From Sphingobacterium sp. UBA7855 (GTDB lineage: Bacteria; Bacteroidota; Bacteroidia; Sphingobacteriales; Sphingobacteriaceae): a stretch of DNA of 64,000 bases. A program made the position numbers and the translations under genes. Below are positions 36,312-45,073 of the stretch, in pieces. The stretch's first letter is position 1; every line of letters starts with the position of its first letter. Under the pieces are notes generated by a model, which had not been told where the DNA came from, ran no database searches, and saw nothing but the letters and a program-made list of their open reading frames with translations. The stretch covers positions 62,001 through 126,000 of the forward strand of contig DLST01000010.1 of the NCBI GenBank assembly GCA_002500745.1, read 5' to 3'.

Positions 36312-38273
36312 ATGAAAACTTTCAATTCAAAACTTATTATAGGACTATGCGTCGGTTCACTCATGCTCGGCATGAACAGCTGCTCCAAATTTTTGGATGA
36401 ACAGCCCAGGGGAATCTTTACACCTGGTGATTTTAAGACAGCAAATGGTATTAATAACAGTATTGTGGGACTTTATGCCCACCTGCGCAATATATATGGA
36501 CAGGCGTATTATTACAATGCCTGTCTGACAGGAACAGATGAAGTGACGTATGCCCAAAGCGCCGACGAAAATTTTCAGGTAATGGACTTTTCAGGTCTCA
36601 GTACCATGACGGCTGTAAATAGCCGGGCGGATGTGGCGTGGCAGGCCGCCCTGCCGAACATCAACATGGCTTCGGGCATCATCGAAAATGCACCGGCAGT
36701 AGGTACATCGCCGGCGATCATTGCCGAAGCGCATTTTTTTCGCGCATTTGACTATTTCCTGCTTGTGCAAACCTTTGGCGGCGTGCCGCTCGACCTGGGT
36801 GGGGGCGAACTAAAATATAGTACGTCTGTAGAGCGAAAATCAACCCGCAATACCGTGGCTGAGGTGTATACACGTGCCATCTTTCCCGATCTACTGCAGG
36901 CAATAGAAGATTTGCCGGAATCACCGCGCTTAAAAGGTGCTGCCACAAAAACTGTTGCCCGCTTGTATCTCGCAAAGGCCTATCTGACCTATGCCTGGTG
37001 GCTGGAAAATCCTAAAAACATACCCACTTATCCCGAAACCGCTCGCACGGATCCTGCTGGTAAAACCAGTGCATGGTATTTCCAGCAGGCTTACGACATA
37101 GCGGTTGGCGCAATAGAAAATCCGGGACCTTTTGCTTTGCAGCCCACGTTCTATGATGTCAATGTCGGAACAAATGACCGAAACAACGAAATCTTGCTCT
37201 TTGCCGATCATACTGAGAGCAGTGAACTGTACAATGGTGGAAGTCTCAGCTATGGAAGCGGTGGTGCACCGGATAACTTTGCGGGCTGGATGATGACCTG
37301 GAATTACCCTTCGCTGACGAGTTCGAAAACTACCGAATGGGCTACAGCCGACCTTGTCAATTCGGTACAACGGGAGGCAGCACAAGCACTGGGACGTCCT
37401 TGGACACGGATGGCACCGACCATCAATGTGGTCACCGAAACCTTTGCCGATAAAACCAACGACTCGCGTTACGACGGCACCTTCACAACAGTATACCGCG
37501 GCAACTGGGATAAAGCCAATATCAGCAATCCTTCATTGTTCAATGCCAACAATATGCCGGTCAAACCAAAGGAAGCAATCTTGACTTTCTTGAATGAAGA
37601 ACCGCAGACACCCATCAACTACGACAATAAAACCTATAAGAGTAGTATCGGCGCTGGGGTATTGCCGGGTCGGGCCGATTATGTGATCTCTCCAGAGGGC
37701 ATCAGCCGTCGCGTTTATCCGGGGCTGTGGAAGTTGGGACCTTACCGTACGGACAACGGCAATGGTCTCGGCCAGCCTAACGCGGGCAGCACCCGGCCGT
37801 TTAATATTGCCAAATTCTCGGAGTTGTATTTTATCGCTGCCGAAGCAGCGGTAAAAGGAGCTACGACCAAAGCAGGCAAAAGTGCTCGCGATCTGGTCAA
37901 TGTCATCCGCGGGCGAGCGGGGGTATGGCGTTGGGATAACAATGGAAACATGGCCAAGGAAGCCAACCATCGTGACGACATGACCGCAGCGACACCCGCG
38001 CAGATCACACTCAGCTACATCCTGGCGGAGCGTTCCCGTGAGTACTATGGCGAGGGCTATCGCTGGTATGATTTGGTACGTACCCAAACCTGGTCTGATA
38101 TGGCCAAAACCTACCGCATTGCAGGTTCTAATGTTGGCGACCACACAGCGGTGACCTTTACCCGAACCATACAACCTTTTCATTATCTGCGACCTATTCC
38201 GCAGGGACAGCTGGATGCTATGGATATGTCGGCAGCTGAAAAAGCAGCTTATCAGAATCCCGGTTATAATTAA
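36312..38273 (+). CDS. SusD-family glycan-binding lipoprotein, xylan locus
   Basis: 653 residues, long for the family. The lipobox is GMNSC (Cys24), followed by SKFLDEQPRG. SusD signatures are AEAHFFRAFDYFLLVQTFGG, ARLYLAKAYLTYA, KFSELYFIAAEAAVKG, ILAERSREYYGEGYRWYDLV and an end in NPGYN. The extra length is in the middle (about 330-480) and may form a large ligand-binding face, as in SusD proteins for branched glycans. The partner SusC is directly upstream. Confidence 0.95.
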   Translation: MKTFNSKLIIGLCVGSLMLGMNSCSKFLDEQPRGIFTPGDFKTANGINNSIVGLYAHLRNIYGQAYYYNACLTGTDEVTYAQSADENFQVMDFSGLSTMTAVNSRADVAWQAALPNINMASGIIENAPAVGTSPAIIAEAHFFRAFDYFLLVQTFGGVPLDLGGGELKYSTSVERKSTRNTVAEVYTRAIFPDLLQAIEDLPESPRLKGAATKTVARLYLAKAYLTYAWWLENPKNIPTYPETARTDPAGKTSAWYFQQAYDIAVGAIENPGPFALQPTFYDVNVGTNDRNNEILLFADHTESSELYNGGSLSYGSGGAPDNFAGWMMTWNYPSLTSSKTTEWATADLVNSVQREAAQALGRPWTRMAPTINVVTETFADKTNDSRYDGTFTTVYRGNWDKANISNPSLFNANNMPVKPKEAILTFLNEEPQTPINYDNKTYKSSIGAGVLPGRADYVISPEGISRRVYPGLWKLGPYRTDNGNGLGQPNAGSTRPFNIAKFSELYFIAAEAAVKGATTKAGKSARDLVNVIRGRAGVWRWDNNGNMAKEANHRDDMTAATPAQITLSYILAERSREYYGEGYRWYDLVRTQTWSDMAKTYRIAGSNVGDHTAVTFTRTIQPFHYLRPIPQGQLDAMDMSAAEKAAYQNPGYN

Positions 38274-38283
38274 TGGGCCTGCT

Positions 38284-38314
38284 GCGCTTGCCATCCGCGT
38301 AGGATGGCAGGCGC
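38284..38314 (+). promoter_or_regulatory. Intercistronic hairpin between SusD and the esterase
   Basis: A 13-bp stem (38284-38296 with 38302-38314, one G-U pair) has a five-base loop and no T run. It starts ten bases past the SusD stop. It would protect upstream mRNA or lower expression of the esterase, not terminate. Its role is inferred. Confidence 0.5.
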
Positions 38315-38344
38315 AATGGCTCTATCGCTATACTATTCCATCGC

Positions 38345-40225
38345 ATGAAAATAAAAAGAGGAAGATTTTGTGTGGTTTTGCTATCTTTAGCATTACTCTT
38401 CTGTGCCGGAGTTTCTTCCGCAGCGATACGGCTACCCGCACTGATTGCGGATCGCATGGTATTGCAGCGTGATACGGAACTGAAAATTTGGGGATGGGCA
38501 GACCCCGGTGAAAAAATAACAGTACGTTTCCGGGATAAAAACTATCTGACGGAGACAGATGCTACAGGCAACTGGGCTGTTAGGCTATCCGCACAAAAGG
38601 CGGGGGGGCCTTATATGTTACAGGTGAATGAAATTACAGTCCGGGATATTTTGATTGGCGACGTATGGCTCTGCTCGGGACAATCCAATATGGAGACACC
38701 AATCGCGCGGCTGGTAGAACGGTTTCCGGAGATTAACGTGTCCAACAACCATATGATCCGTTATTTTAAGGTGCCAACACAGCACGCGCTAGAAAACCGA
38801 AGCGAAATTGCCGATGGTGGGCGATGGTGCTCCGCAGTAGCTTCGGAAGTCATGAATTGGACCGCACTGGCTTATTTCTATGCGCAGCAGAGCTATGCAC
38901 ATAACGGCGTGCCCGTCGGTATGCTTGTCTCCAGCCTCGGCGGATCTACCATCGAAAGCTGGATTAGCCAAGAGCAATTAAAGGAATTTCCGAAGATGCT
39001 GCTCGACCGTCCAGCACTGGACAGTATGCGCTTGGCCGAACGTGACCAAGGGATCGACGATTGGATAAAACCCGAATGGGATGATAGCAATTGGCCCACT
39101 TTTACGGTACCGGGCTTGTGGCGCGAGCAGCAAGTGGAAAGCAAGGGGGTACTTTATTTCAGAAAGTCGTTTGAATTGCCCGCCGACCTATCAGGTCGAT
39201 ACGGAATGCTTTATCTAGGTACCATGATCGACAGCGATTCGGTATTTGTGAACGGACGTTTTGTGGGAGCCACAGGCTATATGTATCCACCCCGTAAGTA
39301 TGCTGTGCCAGCGGGCATTTTACGTGAAGGTTCAAATCTGGTTACGATACGCCTTCGGTCAACTAGTGGAAACGGCGGCTTTGTAGCGGGCAAGTCCTAT
39401 AAACTGGTCGTAAATGATAAAGAGATCAATTTGGCAGGGCAATGGAAATACCGGGTCGGTATGGATATGGCGTTATCCAAAAGTTATCGCGCGCGACTTA
39501 AAAATAAAAATGAGGTCGGGTCGACGCTCTATTATGGAATGATCTACCCATTGAAGGATGTAAAAGTAACTGGTGTCATCTGGTATCAGGGCGAAGCCAA
39601 TTCAGATGCGCCGCAGAACTACGAACGGTACCTTAAGCTGCTGATCAAAGACTGGCGACTCACATTAAATCGGCCCCAGCTGCCCTTTTTGCTCGTACAG
39701 TTGCCCAACTACATGCCTCAACAAGAACGTCCGTCTGAATCGGGGTGGGCGCGCATACGGGAGGCACAGTTCAAAGTAGCCCAAGAGGTGCCCTATACGG
39801 CGCTGACAGTCAACTACGATATTGGCGAATGGAATGATATTCATCCTTTAAATAAAAAGGACGTAGCTGCACGGCTACTGCTAGCCGCCCGAAAGTTGGT
39901 GTATGGTGAGAAATTGGTCAGTGCAGGACCATCTTATCAGCGTATGGAAGTTAAAGGGGACAAAATCCTAATCTTTTTTACCAACGAAGGAAGTGGTTTA
40001 GCGATCAGAGATGGCAAGGAGCTCAAGCATTTTGCTATTGCTGGACAGGACGGCAAATTTAGATGGGCTAGAGCGATTATTAGTGGTCATACAGTGGTTG
40101 TAAGCCATCCGGATGTATCCCATCCTGTGGCGGTACGTTATGCATGGGCCGATAATCCAGGCGATGCGAACCTCGTAAACAAAGAAGATTTGTTGGCTTC
40201 CCCATTTAGAACAGATAATTGGTAA
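38345..40225 (+). CDS. SGNH/SASA-type acetylesterase with inserted jelly-roll domain (CE20-like)
   Basis: 626 residues with a signal peptide (about 1-26). The sialate-O-acetylesterase-type fold is split. The first block has GDVWLCSGQSNMETP with nucleophile Ser114, and the second has GVIWYQGEANSD and the acid/base pair Asp498 and His500 in WNDIHPLNKKD. Between them (about 235-355) lies a GH2-like jelly-roll domain (DDSNWPTFTVPGLWREQQ, SVFVNGRFVGATGYMYPPR). This inserted arrangement is known from CE20-type esterases acting on plant glycans. In this xylan locus removal of acetyl groups from xylan is the likely job. It is the last gene of the locus, before a terminator. Confidence 0.9.
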   Translation: MKIKRGRFCVVLLSLALLFCAGVSSAAIRLPALIADRMVLQRDTELKIWGWADPGEKITVRFRDKNYLTETDATGNWAVRLSAQKAGGPYMLQVNEITVRDILIGDVWLCSGQSNMETPIARLVERFPEINVSNNHMIRYFKVPTQHALENRSEIADGGRWCSAVASEVMNWTALAYFYAQQSYAHNGVPVGMLVSSLGGSTIESWISQEQLKEFPKMLLDRPALDSMRLAERDQGIDDWIKPEWDDSNWPTFTVPGLWREQQVESKGVLYFRKSFELPADLSGRYGMLYLGTMIDSDSVFVNGRFVGATGYMYPPRKYAVPAGILREGSNLVTIRLRSTSGNGGFVAGKSYKLVVNDKEINLAGQWKYRVGMDMALSKSYRARLKNKNEVGSTLYYGMIYPLKDVKVTGVIWYQGEANSDAPQNYERYLKLLIKDWRLTLNRPQLPFLLVQLPNYMPQQERPSESGWARIREAQFKVAQEVPYTALTVNYDIGEWNDIHPLNKKDVAARLLLAARKLVYGEKLVSAGPSYQRMEVKGDKILIFFTNEGSGLAIRDGKELKHFAIAGQDGKFRWARAIISGHTVVVSHPDVSHPVAVRYAWADNPGDANLVNKEDLLASPFRTDNW

Positions 40226-40270
40226 GCCATACGCGAGCCTGGATGTTGTCATTCATAGGGAATTAATTCT

Positions 40271-40315
40271 TTGTCTAACGCATGGTACATGTCATTGTCT
40301 AACGCATGGTACATG
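40271..40315 (+). repeat. Two 21-base direct repeats
   Basis: Identical 21-base copies lie at 40271-40291 and 40295-40315, separated by three bases (24-base period). Each contains the core ctaacgcatggtacatg. They sit between the esterase stop and the terminator of the xylan locus. No insertion-sequence ends or target duplications are visible, so this is probably a local duplication. Confidence 0.7.
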
Positions 40316-40331
40316 AAAAGCTTAGTACATT

Positions 40332-40371
40332 AAAAGAAAGACTGGCCTATACATGCGCCAGTCTTTCTTTT
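40332..40371. terminator. Bidirectional terminator between the xylan locus and the DUF2383 gene
   Basis: A 15-bp stem (40332-40346 with 40357-40371) has a ten-base loop, with T-rich flanks on the plus strand and A-rich flanks before it. It therefore works in both directions. The flanking genes converge on it. Confidence 0.85.
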
Positions 40372-40396
40372 TAATGTCTTTTAAATCATCTCAGAT

Positions 40397-40852
40397 TTAG
40401 AGATCGCGCATAATTTTAATATTTTCATGCGCTTCCCGTTGCTGGCTGAGTTGAATCTGAATCAGATTTTTAGCACCAACAGATAACTTATCCGCTTCCT
40501 CGAGCGCTTTGCTGTAAACCTCGCTAAAAGCAGTCTCGCCACGCTCGCATTGCTGCAATAAATCCTGTAAATCGCCGCGCGACAATTTTGATTTGATCAC
40601 CATCCATAACCGAAAAAGTTCGCCACTCAATTTGGTGCGATCCGTAGCATATTGACCGGCAAGCTCAACCAGCGGAGTGAGTTCAGTGATAAACTTTTCA
40701 GACTGCGCGATGCGTTCTTTGAACACAGCCTCATGGGCGCCATCGCCCTGCTCATTGGCTAAGTCAATAGCAAGTTCGTAACCTTCGATGCGGTCATTGT
40801 TGATCTTAATAAGGTCATTTAAAATATTGGGGTCGTTCTGATTACTTTTCAT
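40397..40852 (-). CDS. PA2169-like four-helix-bundle protein (DUF2383)
   Basis: 151 residues, almost entirely helical with no signal peptide. The sequence begins with an asparagine/lysine-rich stretch and then LNDLIKINNDRIEGYELAID, the opening of the DUF2383/PA2169 family, a ferritin-like four-helix bundle. SGELFRLWMVIKSKLSRGD and LLQQCERGETAFSEVYSKAL follow. The function is unknown; the family is linked to stress responses by neighbours such as the YihY and CsbD genes here. It is transcribed away from them, from the T-rich region 40853-41199. Confidence 0.9.
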   Translation of the reverse strand: MKSNQNDPNILNDLIKINNDRIEGYELAIDLANEQGDGAHEAVFKERIAQSEKFITELTPLVELAGQYATDRTKLSGELFRLWMVIKSKLSRGDLQDLLQQCERGETAFSEVYSKALEEADKLSVGAKNLIQIQLSQQREAHENIKIMRDL

Positions 40853-41199
40853 TTTTTTCTTTATGCTTTTTGTTTTCCTTTATATTGTTTTTTCTATACA
40901 TGCTATATTGTCTTTCTTTCTGTGCTATCTCACTTATTATATTAATTCCCTTTCTATACTATCTTCCTTCCAGTGCTATCTATTAACATGAACACGGAAG
41001 ATTAATCATTAGTTTGTCTTTATTTCTTTGATGATAATAAAATACCGGTAACCCTTGATTTTGAGTGGTTTTAATTCGAATGATAATTGACTGTTTCCTA
41101 TGCTCATGGTGTATAAGAGCATAGGCCATGCAAAATTTTCTCATAAAAACAAACGTTCTGCCTGGTTAAAGAGTTTATTTCTTAAAAACACTAAATACA
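40853..41199. other. 347-base region upstream of DUF2383 and YihY genes
   Basis: No gene. Bases 40855-40985 are strongly T-rich on the plus strand with recurring ctata/gctatct words. I could not assign a constant period, so it is low-complexity DNA and not a clean array. A hairpin cctatgctc/gagcatagg (41097-41105, 41117-41125) lies in the probable leader of the YihY gene, 75 bases before its start. Promoters for both divergent genes must be here. Confidence 0.4.
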
Positions 41200-42186
41200 A
41201 TGGATATAAACAAGGAAAAGAAAAGCAAGCTACAAACGTATTGGACGATATTAAAAAATACCGTATCCGGATTTACAAATGAAGACTCGATGAAATATAG
41301 TGCGTCCCTATCGTACTACACCGTTTTTTCCATCGGACCAATTTTGGTTTTGATGATTTCATTGGCCGGAATATTCTATGGAGCCGAAGCAATTCAGGGG
41401 AAAGTTTTTGACGAACTGAATGGATTGGTAGGAAACAATGCTGCTAAACAGATCGAAGAGGTCATCCAAAACCTCCAATTATCGGGCAAGTCCAACATGG
41501 CACTGGTCATCAGTATTGTGACGCTAATTATCGGTGCAACGACCGTTTTTGGCGATATGCAAAATTCGATTAATAAAATATGGCACGTGCGGCCAAAACC
41601 TAAGAAAGGATGGTTAAAAATGATTCAGGATCGATTGCTGTCATCGTCGCTGGTGATCGGGTTGGGCTTTTTATTAGTCGTCACATTGATTGTCAATGGA
41701 ATAATCTTGGCCTTAACGGGGCAGTTGCAACGCTATTTCCCAGATATTACTGTTGTGCTGATGAATGTAATCAATTTTGCCATTTCCTTTATTGTCATTG
41801 TAGTACTCTTTAGCGTTATTTTTAAAACCTTGCCGGATGTGAAGATCCAATGGAAGACGGTGCGTGCAGGCGCCTTGTTTACGGCCATTTTATTTGTCAT
41901 CGGTCGCTACCTGATCGGAATCTATTTGGAACGGTCAGCAACGCAGGATACCTACGGTGCGGCTGGTTCATTTGTGCTTATTCTGCTTTGGGTATATTAT
42001 ACGGCGGCAATACTTTACTTCGGTGCGATATTTACGCGGGAGTATGCAACTGAGATGGCTATCCCAATTGAACCTTCTGAATTTGCGGTACATGTAGAGA
42101 CTCAGGAGATCGAGCGCGATGTCGATGAGATCCCACCGGCACCGCTGGATGCAGAGGAAACAACAATTGATACAACGGAGCAATAA
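41200..42186 (+). CDS. YihY/BrkB-family inner-membrane protein
   Basis: 328 residues with about six membrane helices. It has the family hallmarks DSMKYSASLSYYTVFSIGPILV near residue 30 and FGDMQNSINKIWHVRPKPKKGW near 130, with a later GAIFTREYATE near 280. Homologues were once called RNase BN but are now treated as integral membrane proteins, probably transporters, of uncertain substrate. The acidic C-terminal tail of about 40 residues (PAPLDAEETTIDTTEQ) is cytoplasmic. A CsbD gene follows after about 100 bases, and a leader hairpin precedes it. Confidence 0.93.
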   Translation: MDINKEKKSKLQTYWTILKNTVSGFTNEDSMKYSASLSYYTVFSIGPILVLMISLAGIFYGAEAIQGKVFDELNGLVGNNAAKQIEEVIQNLQLSGKSNMALVISIVTLIIGATTVFGDMQNSINKIWHVRPKPKKGWLKMIQDRLLSSSLVIGLGFLLVVTLIVNGIILALTGQLQRYFPDITVVLMNVINFAISFIVIVVLFSVIFKTLPDVKIQWKTVRAGALFTAILFVIGRYLIGIYLERSATQDTYGAAGSFVLILLWVYYTAAILYFGAIFTREYATEMAIPIEPSEFAVHVETQEIERDVDEIPPAPLDAEETTIDTTEQ

Positions 42187-42288
42187 CACCGTAAAAGAAC
42201 AGGAATATTTTTAACATTTGATAACATTTTTTTTAAAACGATTAAAGCTATAGGCTGTTATATCTATAAAAAACGAAAGGAAAATATT

Positions 42289-42474
42289 ATGAGTGAATTA
42301 ACATGGAAAGGTCGTTGGAACGAAATTAAAGGTAAGGTAAAACAGCAATATGCAGATCTTACAGATGATGATTTACTATACGCAGAAGGTAAAGAGGACG
42401 AATTGGTAGGTAAACTTCAAAAGAAAACAGGAAAAACACAAGATGAGGTGAATAGCTGGTTAAACGGCTTGTAG
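42289..42474 (+). CDS. CsbD family stress-response protein
   Basis: 61 residues. The CsbD signature is complete: LTWKGRWNEIKGKVKQQYAD, then LTDDDLLYAEGKEDELVGKL and QKKTGKTQDEVNSWL. CsbD-like proteins are small, hydrophilic and induced by general stress in many bacteria; the molecular role is not known. It has its own terminator immediately after and probably its own promoter in the 102 bases upstream. Confidence 0.93.
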   Translation: MSELTWKGRWNEIKGKVKQQYADLTDDDLLYAEGKEDELVGKLQKKTGKTQDEVNSWLNGL

Positions 42475-42491
42475 CATAGTGTTTTTATGGT

Positions 42492-42526
42492 AAAGGCGGA
42501 TAACAGCAATGTTATCCGCCTTTTTT
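42492..42526 (+). terminator. Rho-independent terminator after csbD
   Basis: A ten-base-pair stem ggcggataac/gttatccgcc (42495-42504, 42511-42520) has a six-base loop and is followed by six T. An A run precedes it. Confidence 0.9.
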
Positions 42527-42742
42527 ATGGCCGCTTTCTGTAAAAAAGATAACTACTTAAAAGACTTACGTTTATAAGAACAGCAAAACTGTTAGAATAG
42601 ATAATAGTGCTAAAGTTCTACAATAAGCTTCAGCAGCATCAAGGGCGAAAGATCGTCCACATTCTTTTCCTTCCAACCGCTGATTAGCTGGGTTAAGCAT
42701 AGAAATTACGCTTTATAATGCTCAGCTGCTTAACACCATCCC

Positions 42743-45073
42743 TTAGAATGGGTAACCGATCGCAAGGTTAAACATGAGATTGTCTTTACGCCATCTTGAA
42801 CTTCCAAAATCGATATCCTTTAACACCCAGCGCTCACCCTTAGGTAAATAGGGTACGCGGAGTGGAATGGAAAAGTCGGTACGCAGGATGAGGAAGGTAA
42901 AGTCGAAACGTAAACCTAGTCCGCCGCCCACAGCGAGCTCCTGGAGAAAATCTTTACTAAATTTCCCTCCCGGTTTGGTTTCATCTTCACGTTGAAGCCA
43001 TACATTCCCCGCATCAATAAAGGCCGCCCAATGGATTGGACCAGTAATTTTTGCGCGGTATTCGGTATTGAGCTCCAGTTTGATATCACCTGTCTGATCG
43101 GCGTAAAAAAGACCATTACCAAGACGTTCTGGTGCCACCGTACCGGGTCCGATCGCACGCGCACCAAAGGCACGGATACTATTGGGTCCGCCTACATAAT
43201 ATTGTTTCAAATAGGGGAGGGAACGCGAATTGCCGTACGAGTAACTCATCCCGATACTTACCCGCGACGCAAGCTGTGAATTTTCGCTAAGCTTGAAATA
43301 ATGCCTGCCGTCAACGCTTGCTTTAATATATTGCGAAAAGTACGCGTCGAAGAGCTTAAAAGTTTTGCCCTTATTAAAATCCGCGCCTTTGATCAATCCC
43401 AGAATATTGCCCGAAAAATCCAGATTTCCCTTAAAATAAAAAGTGTTTTGCAGATGTTTTTTCATGGTATTCTGAAAGGTGAAATTGTAGTTGGGACCAA
43501 TCGTAAATTGGGGGTCGATCACATGGCGTAGCGCGGGAATGGTATCCATCTGATTTTTGTAGCTTTCTGAAATACCCCGCGGTTGCACATAAGTAATTTC
43601 CATCAATGCAAGATCATGCTGTTTCTCTTCGTTCTCCTGCCAGGTATACCCATAGTCCAAAGCAATGGAATTAAGGGTATAGGCCTTTCTCCGATTTAAA
43701 AATTCGTAACGTGCTTTGATATAGGTATTCGGAATAAATTGGCGCGACGGATTTATGGTACCAAATGGCGTTAGTATGCGTGGGAAAGTCAAGGTAGCCT
43801 CAGTCCCGTAGCGGAAATAGCTGGAGTTGAGATCAGCATTGCCACCCGTCTGTAATTCGTAACCGCCGAATACATTGATATTAAGCTTTTCGGCACCTTT
43901 GAAAGCGTTGCGCAAGGTCCAGTTCACATTGACTTCGGTCCCGTTGTACACGCTGGCCATTTTGCCAAGTAGCTCTACCCGTATGGACTTCTTGGGTAGC
44001 GGTGTAAGGTAATAGTACACATCAAGCGCATTTGGTACTTCTTTGCTATCGACAAAATTGTTTTTAACAAATTTCCAGCTATTCAGGTTCACGAGATGGC
44101 TGATGGTCCTGTTGTGGCTATCCCTGTTATAGAGGTCGCCTTCTTTGAAAAAGATGTGATTCGCAATAACGGGTTTGCGAAAGGTATGATTTGGATCGAT
44201 AAAGTAATAACTGCTGTCAAATAATTCAGCATTTCTGGCCGAACGTTGGTATCCCGTACCAGTCTCGTTATAGTTGGGGTAGATGTAAATCTTATTGATC
44301 TTGGAAGGCACCCGTGCCTGTTCAGGCGTTTCTTTTTTGACCGTCACATAGAGGTTAACTTTGTGGTCGCCGATTGTACTATCTACCTGCACGAGGATGT
44401 AGTCTGGACTAAAGTAATAGTAGCCTTTGTTTTTTAATACATTGTCGATGCGGTCCCTTTCATTGAGCACCACGTCAAGACTATAATTGTTATTAACCCG
44501 CAAGAGGCTCTCGCTTGAATTCTCCCGAATATCGCGGCCGAGTTGGGTGGTGCTGTCAACGTCGAAAGTGACGGATTTTATGCGGTAAATCAAGTTTGGG
44601 GTGGCGGTATAGTCTACCGTAGCTTTTTTATTTTCGACAATGGTATCTGAGGTGACTTCTGCATTAAAAAATCCAATATTCTCCAGTCGATTGCGGAGAA
44701 GATTTTCATTGTATTCTCGATTGACATCGCTTAGCAGTACCGGTTCTTCGCCGATTTTTTTGAGAAAACGTTTGATAAAATTGCTTTGGGCAGTGTCACC
44801 GGCCATGTTATTAAAATAGAGTTTATAGGGCATTCCCAGCACCCGTTTATTGGGCTTAGGTCGAAGCGACTCTGCCAAATAAGTCGCCAGCTTTTCCTTG
44901 TTTTTCTTTGAAATGGTATCCGATGCTATCTTGACATTCCCTTTCACATATAGACTCTCGCCTTCAGGCAGGTTTTTAGTCGAAGAACAAGCAGCAATTA
45001 GTCCCCCTATTGTCACTAAGGCTATAAGCCATTGTAATTTAATTTGCATGGTAAGCCCTTTCCTCATCTTCAT
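42743..45073 (-). CDS. tamL: TamL: lipid-anchored BamA/TamA-family outer-membrane assembly protein
   Basis: Up to 776 residues. The N-terminus ends in a lipobox GLIAAC (Cys29), which marks TamL, the Bacteroidota lipoprotein version of TamA. POTRA-like repeats cover about 50-400 (VTSDTIVENKKATVDYTATP, RIDNVLKNKGYYYFSPDYIL). The C-terminal Omp85 barrel (about 430-776) has YYVGGPNSIRAFGARAIGPG, the VRGF/IRAF-type loop motif, and ends in LAIGYPF. Its start overlaps the end of tamB by 35 bases (11 if the ATG at 45049 is used), so the two are translated from one transcript. Function: assembly of outer-membrane proteins or lipid transport with TamB. Confidence 0.94.
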   Translation of the reverse strand: MKMRKGLTMQIKLQWLIALVTIGGLIAACSSTKNLPEGESLYVKGNVKIASDTISKKNKEKLATYLAESLRPKPNKRVLGMPYKLYFNNMAGDTAQSNFIKRFLKKIGEEPVLLSDVNREYNENLLRNRLENIGFFNAEVTSDTIVENKKATVDYTATPNLIYRIKSVTFDVDSTTQLGRDIRENSSESLLRVNNNYSLDVVLNERDRIDNVLKNKGYYYFSPDYILVQVDSTIGDHKVNLYVTVKKETPEQARVPSKINKIYIYPNYNETGTGYQRSARNAELFDSSYYFIDPNHTFRKPVIANHIFFKEGDLYNRDSHNRTISHLVNLNSWKFVKNNFVDSKEVPNALDVYYYLTPLPKKSIRVELLGKMASVYNGTEVNVNWTLRNAFKGAEKLNINVFGGYELQTGGNADLNSSYFRYGTEATLTFPRILTPFGTINPSRQFIPNTYIKARYEFLNRRKAYTLNSIALDYGYTWQENEEKQHDLALMEITYVQPRGISESYKNQMDTIPALRHVIDPQFTIGPNYNFTFQNTMKKHLQNTFYFKGNLDFSGNILGLIKGADFNKGKTFKLFDAYFSQYIKASVDGRHYFKLSENSQLASRVSIGMSYSYGNSRSLPYLKQYYVGGPNSIRAFGARAIGPGTVAPERLGNGLFYADQTGDIKLELNTEYRAKITGPIHWAAFIDAGNVWLQREDETKPGGKFSKDFLQELAVGGGLGLRFDFTFLILRTDFSIPLRVPYLPKGERWVLKDIDFGSSRWRKDNLMFNLAIGYPF

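Noticed and set aside
37533..38294. 253-residue ORF antisense to SusD
   Set aside because: Shadow of the strongly supported SusD frame; composition is irregular and no domain is visible.
40271..40315. Insertion-sequence end or attachment site
   Set aside because: Direct, not inverted; no transposase, integrase or tRNA gene is near.
40855..40985. Second 11-base phased array
   Set aside because: T-rich with recurring ctata and gctatct words, but distances between them (9, 22, 29, 5, 17 bases) do not hold a constant period.
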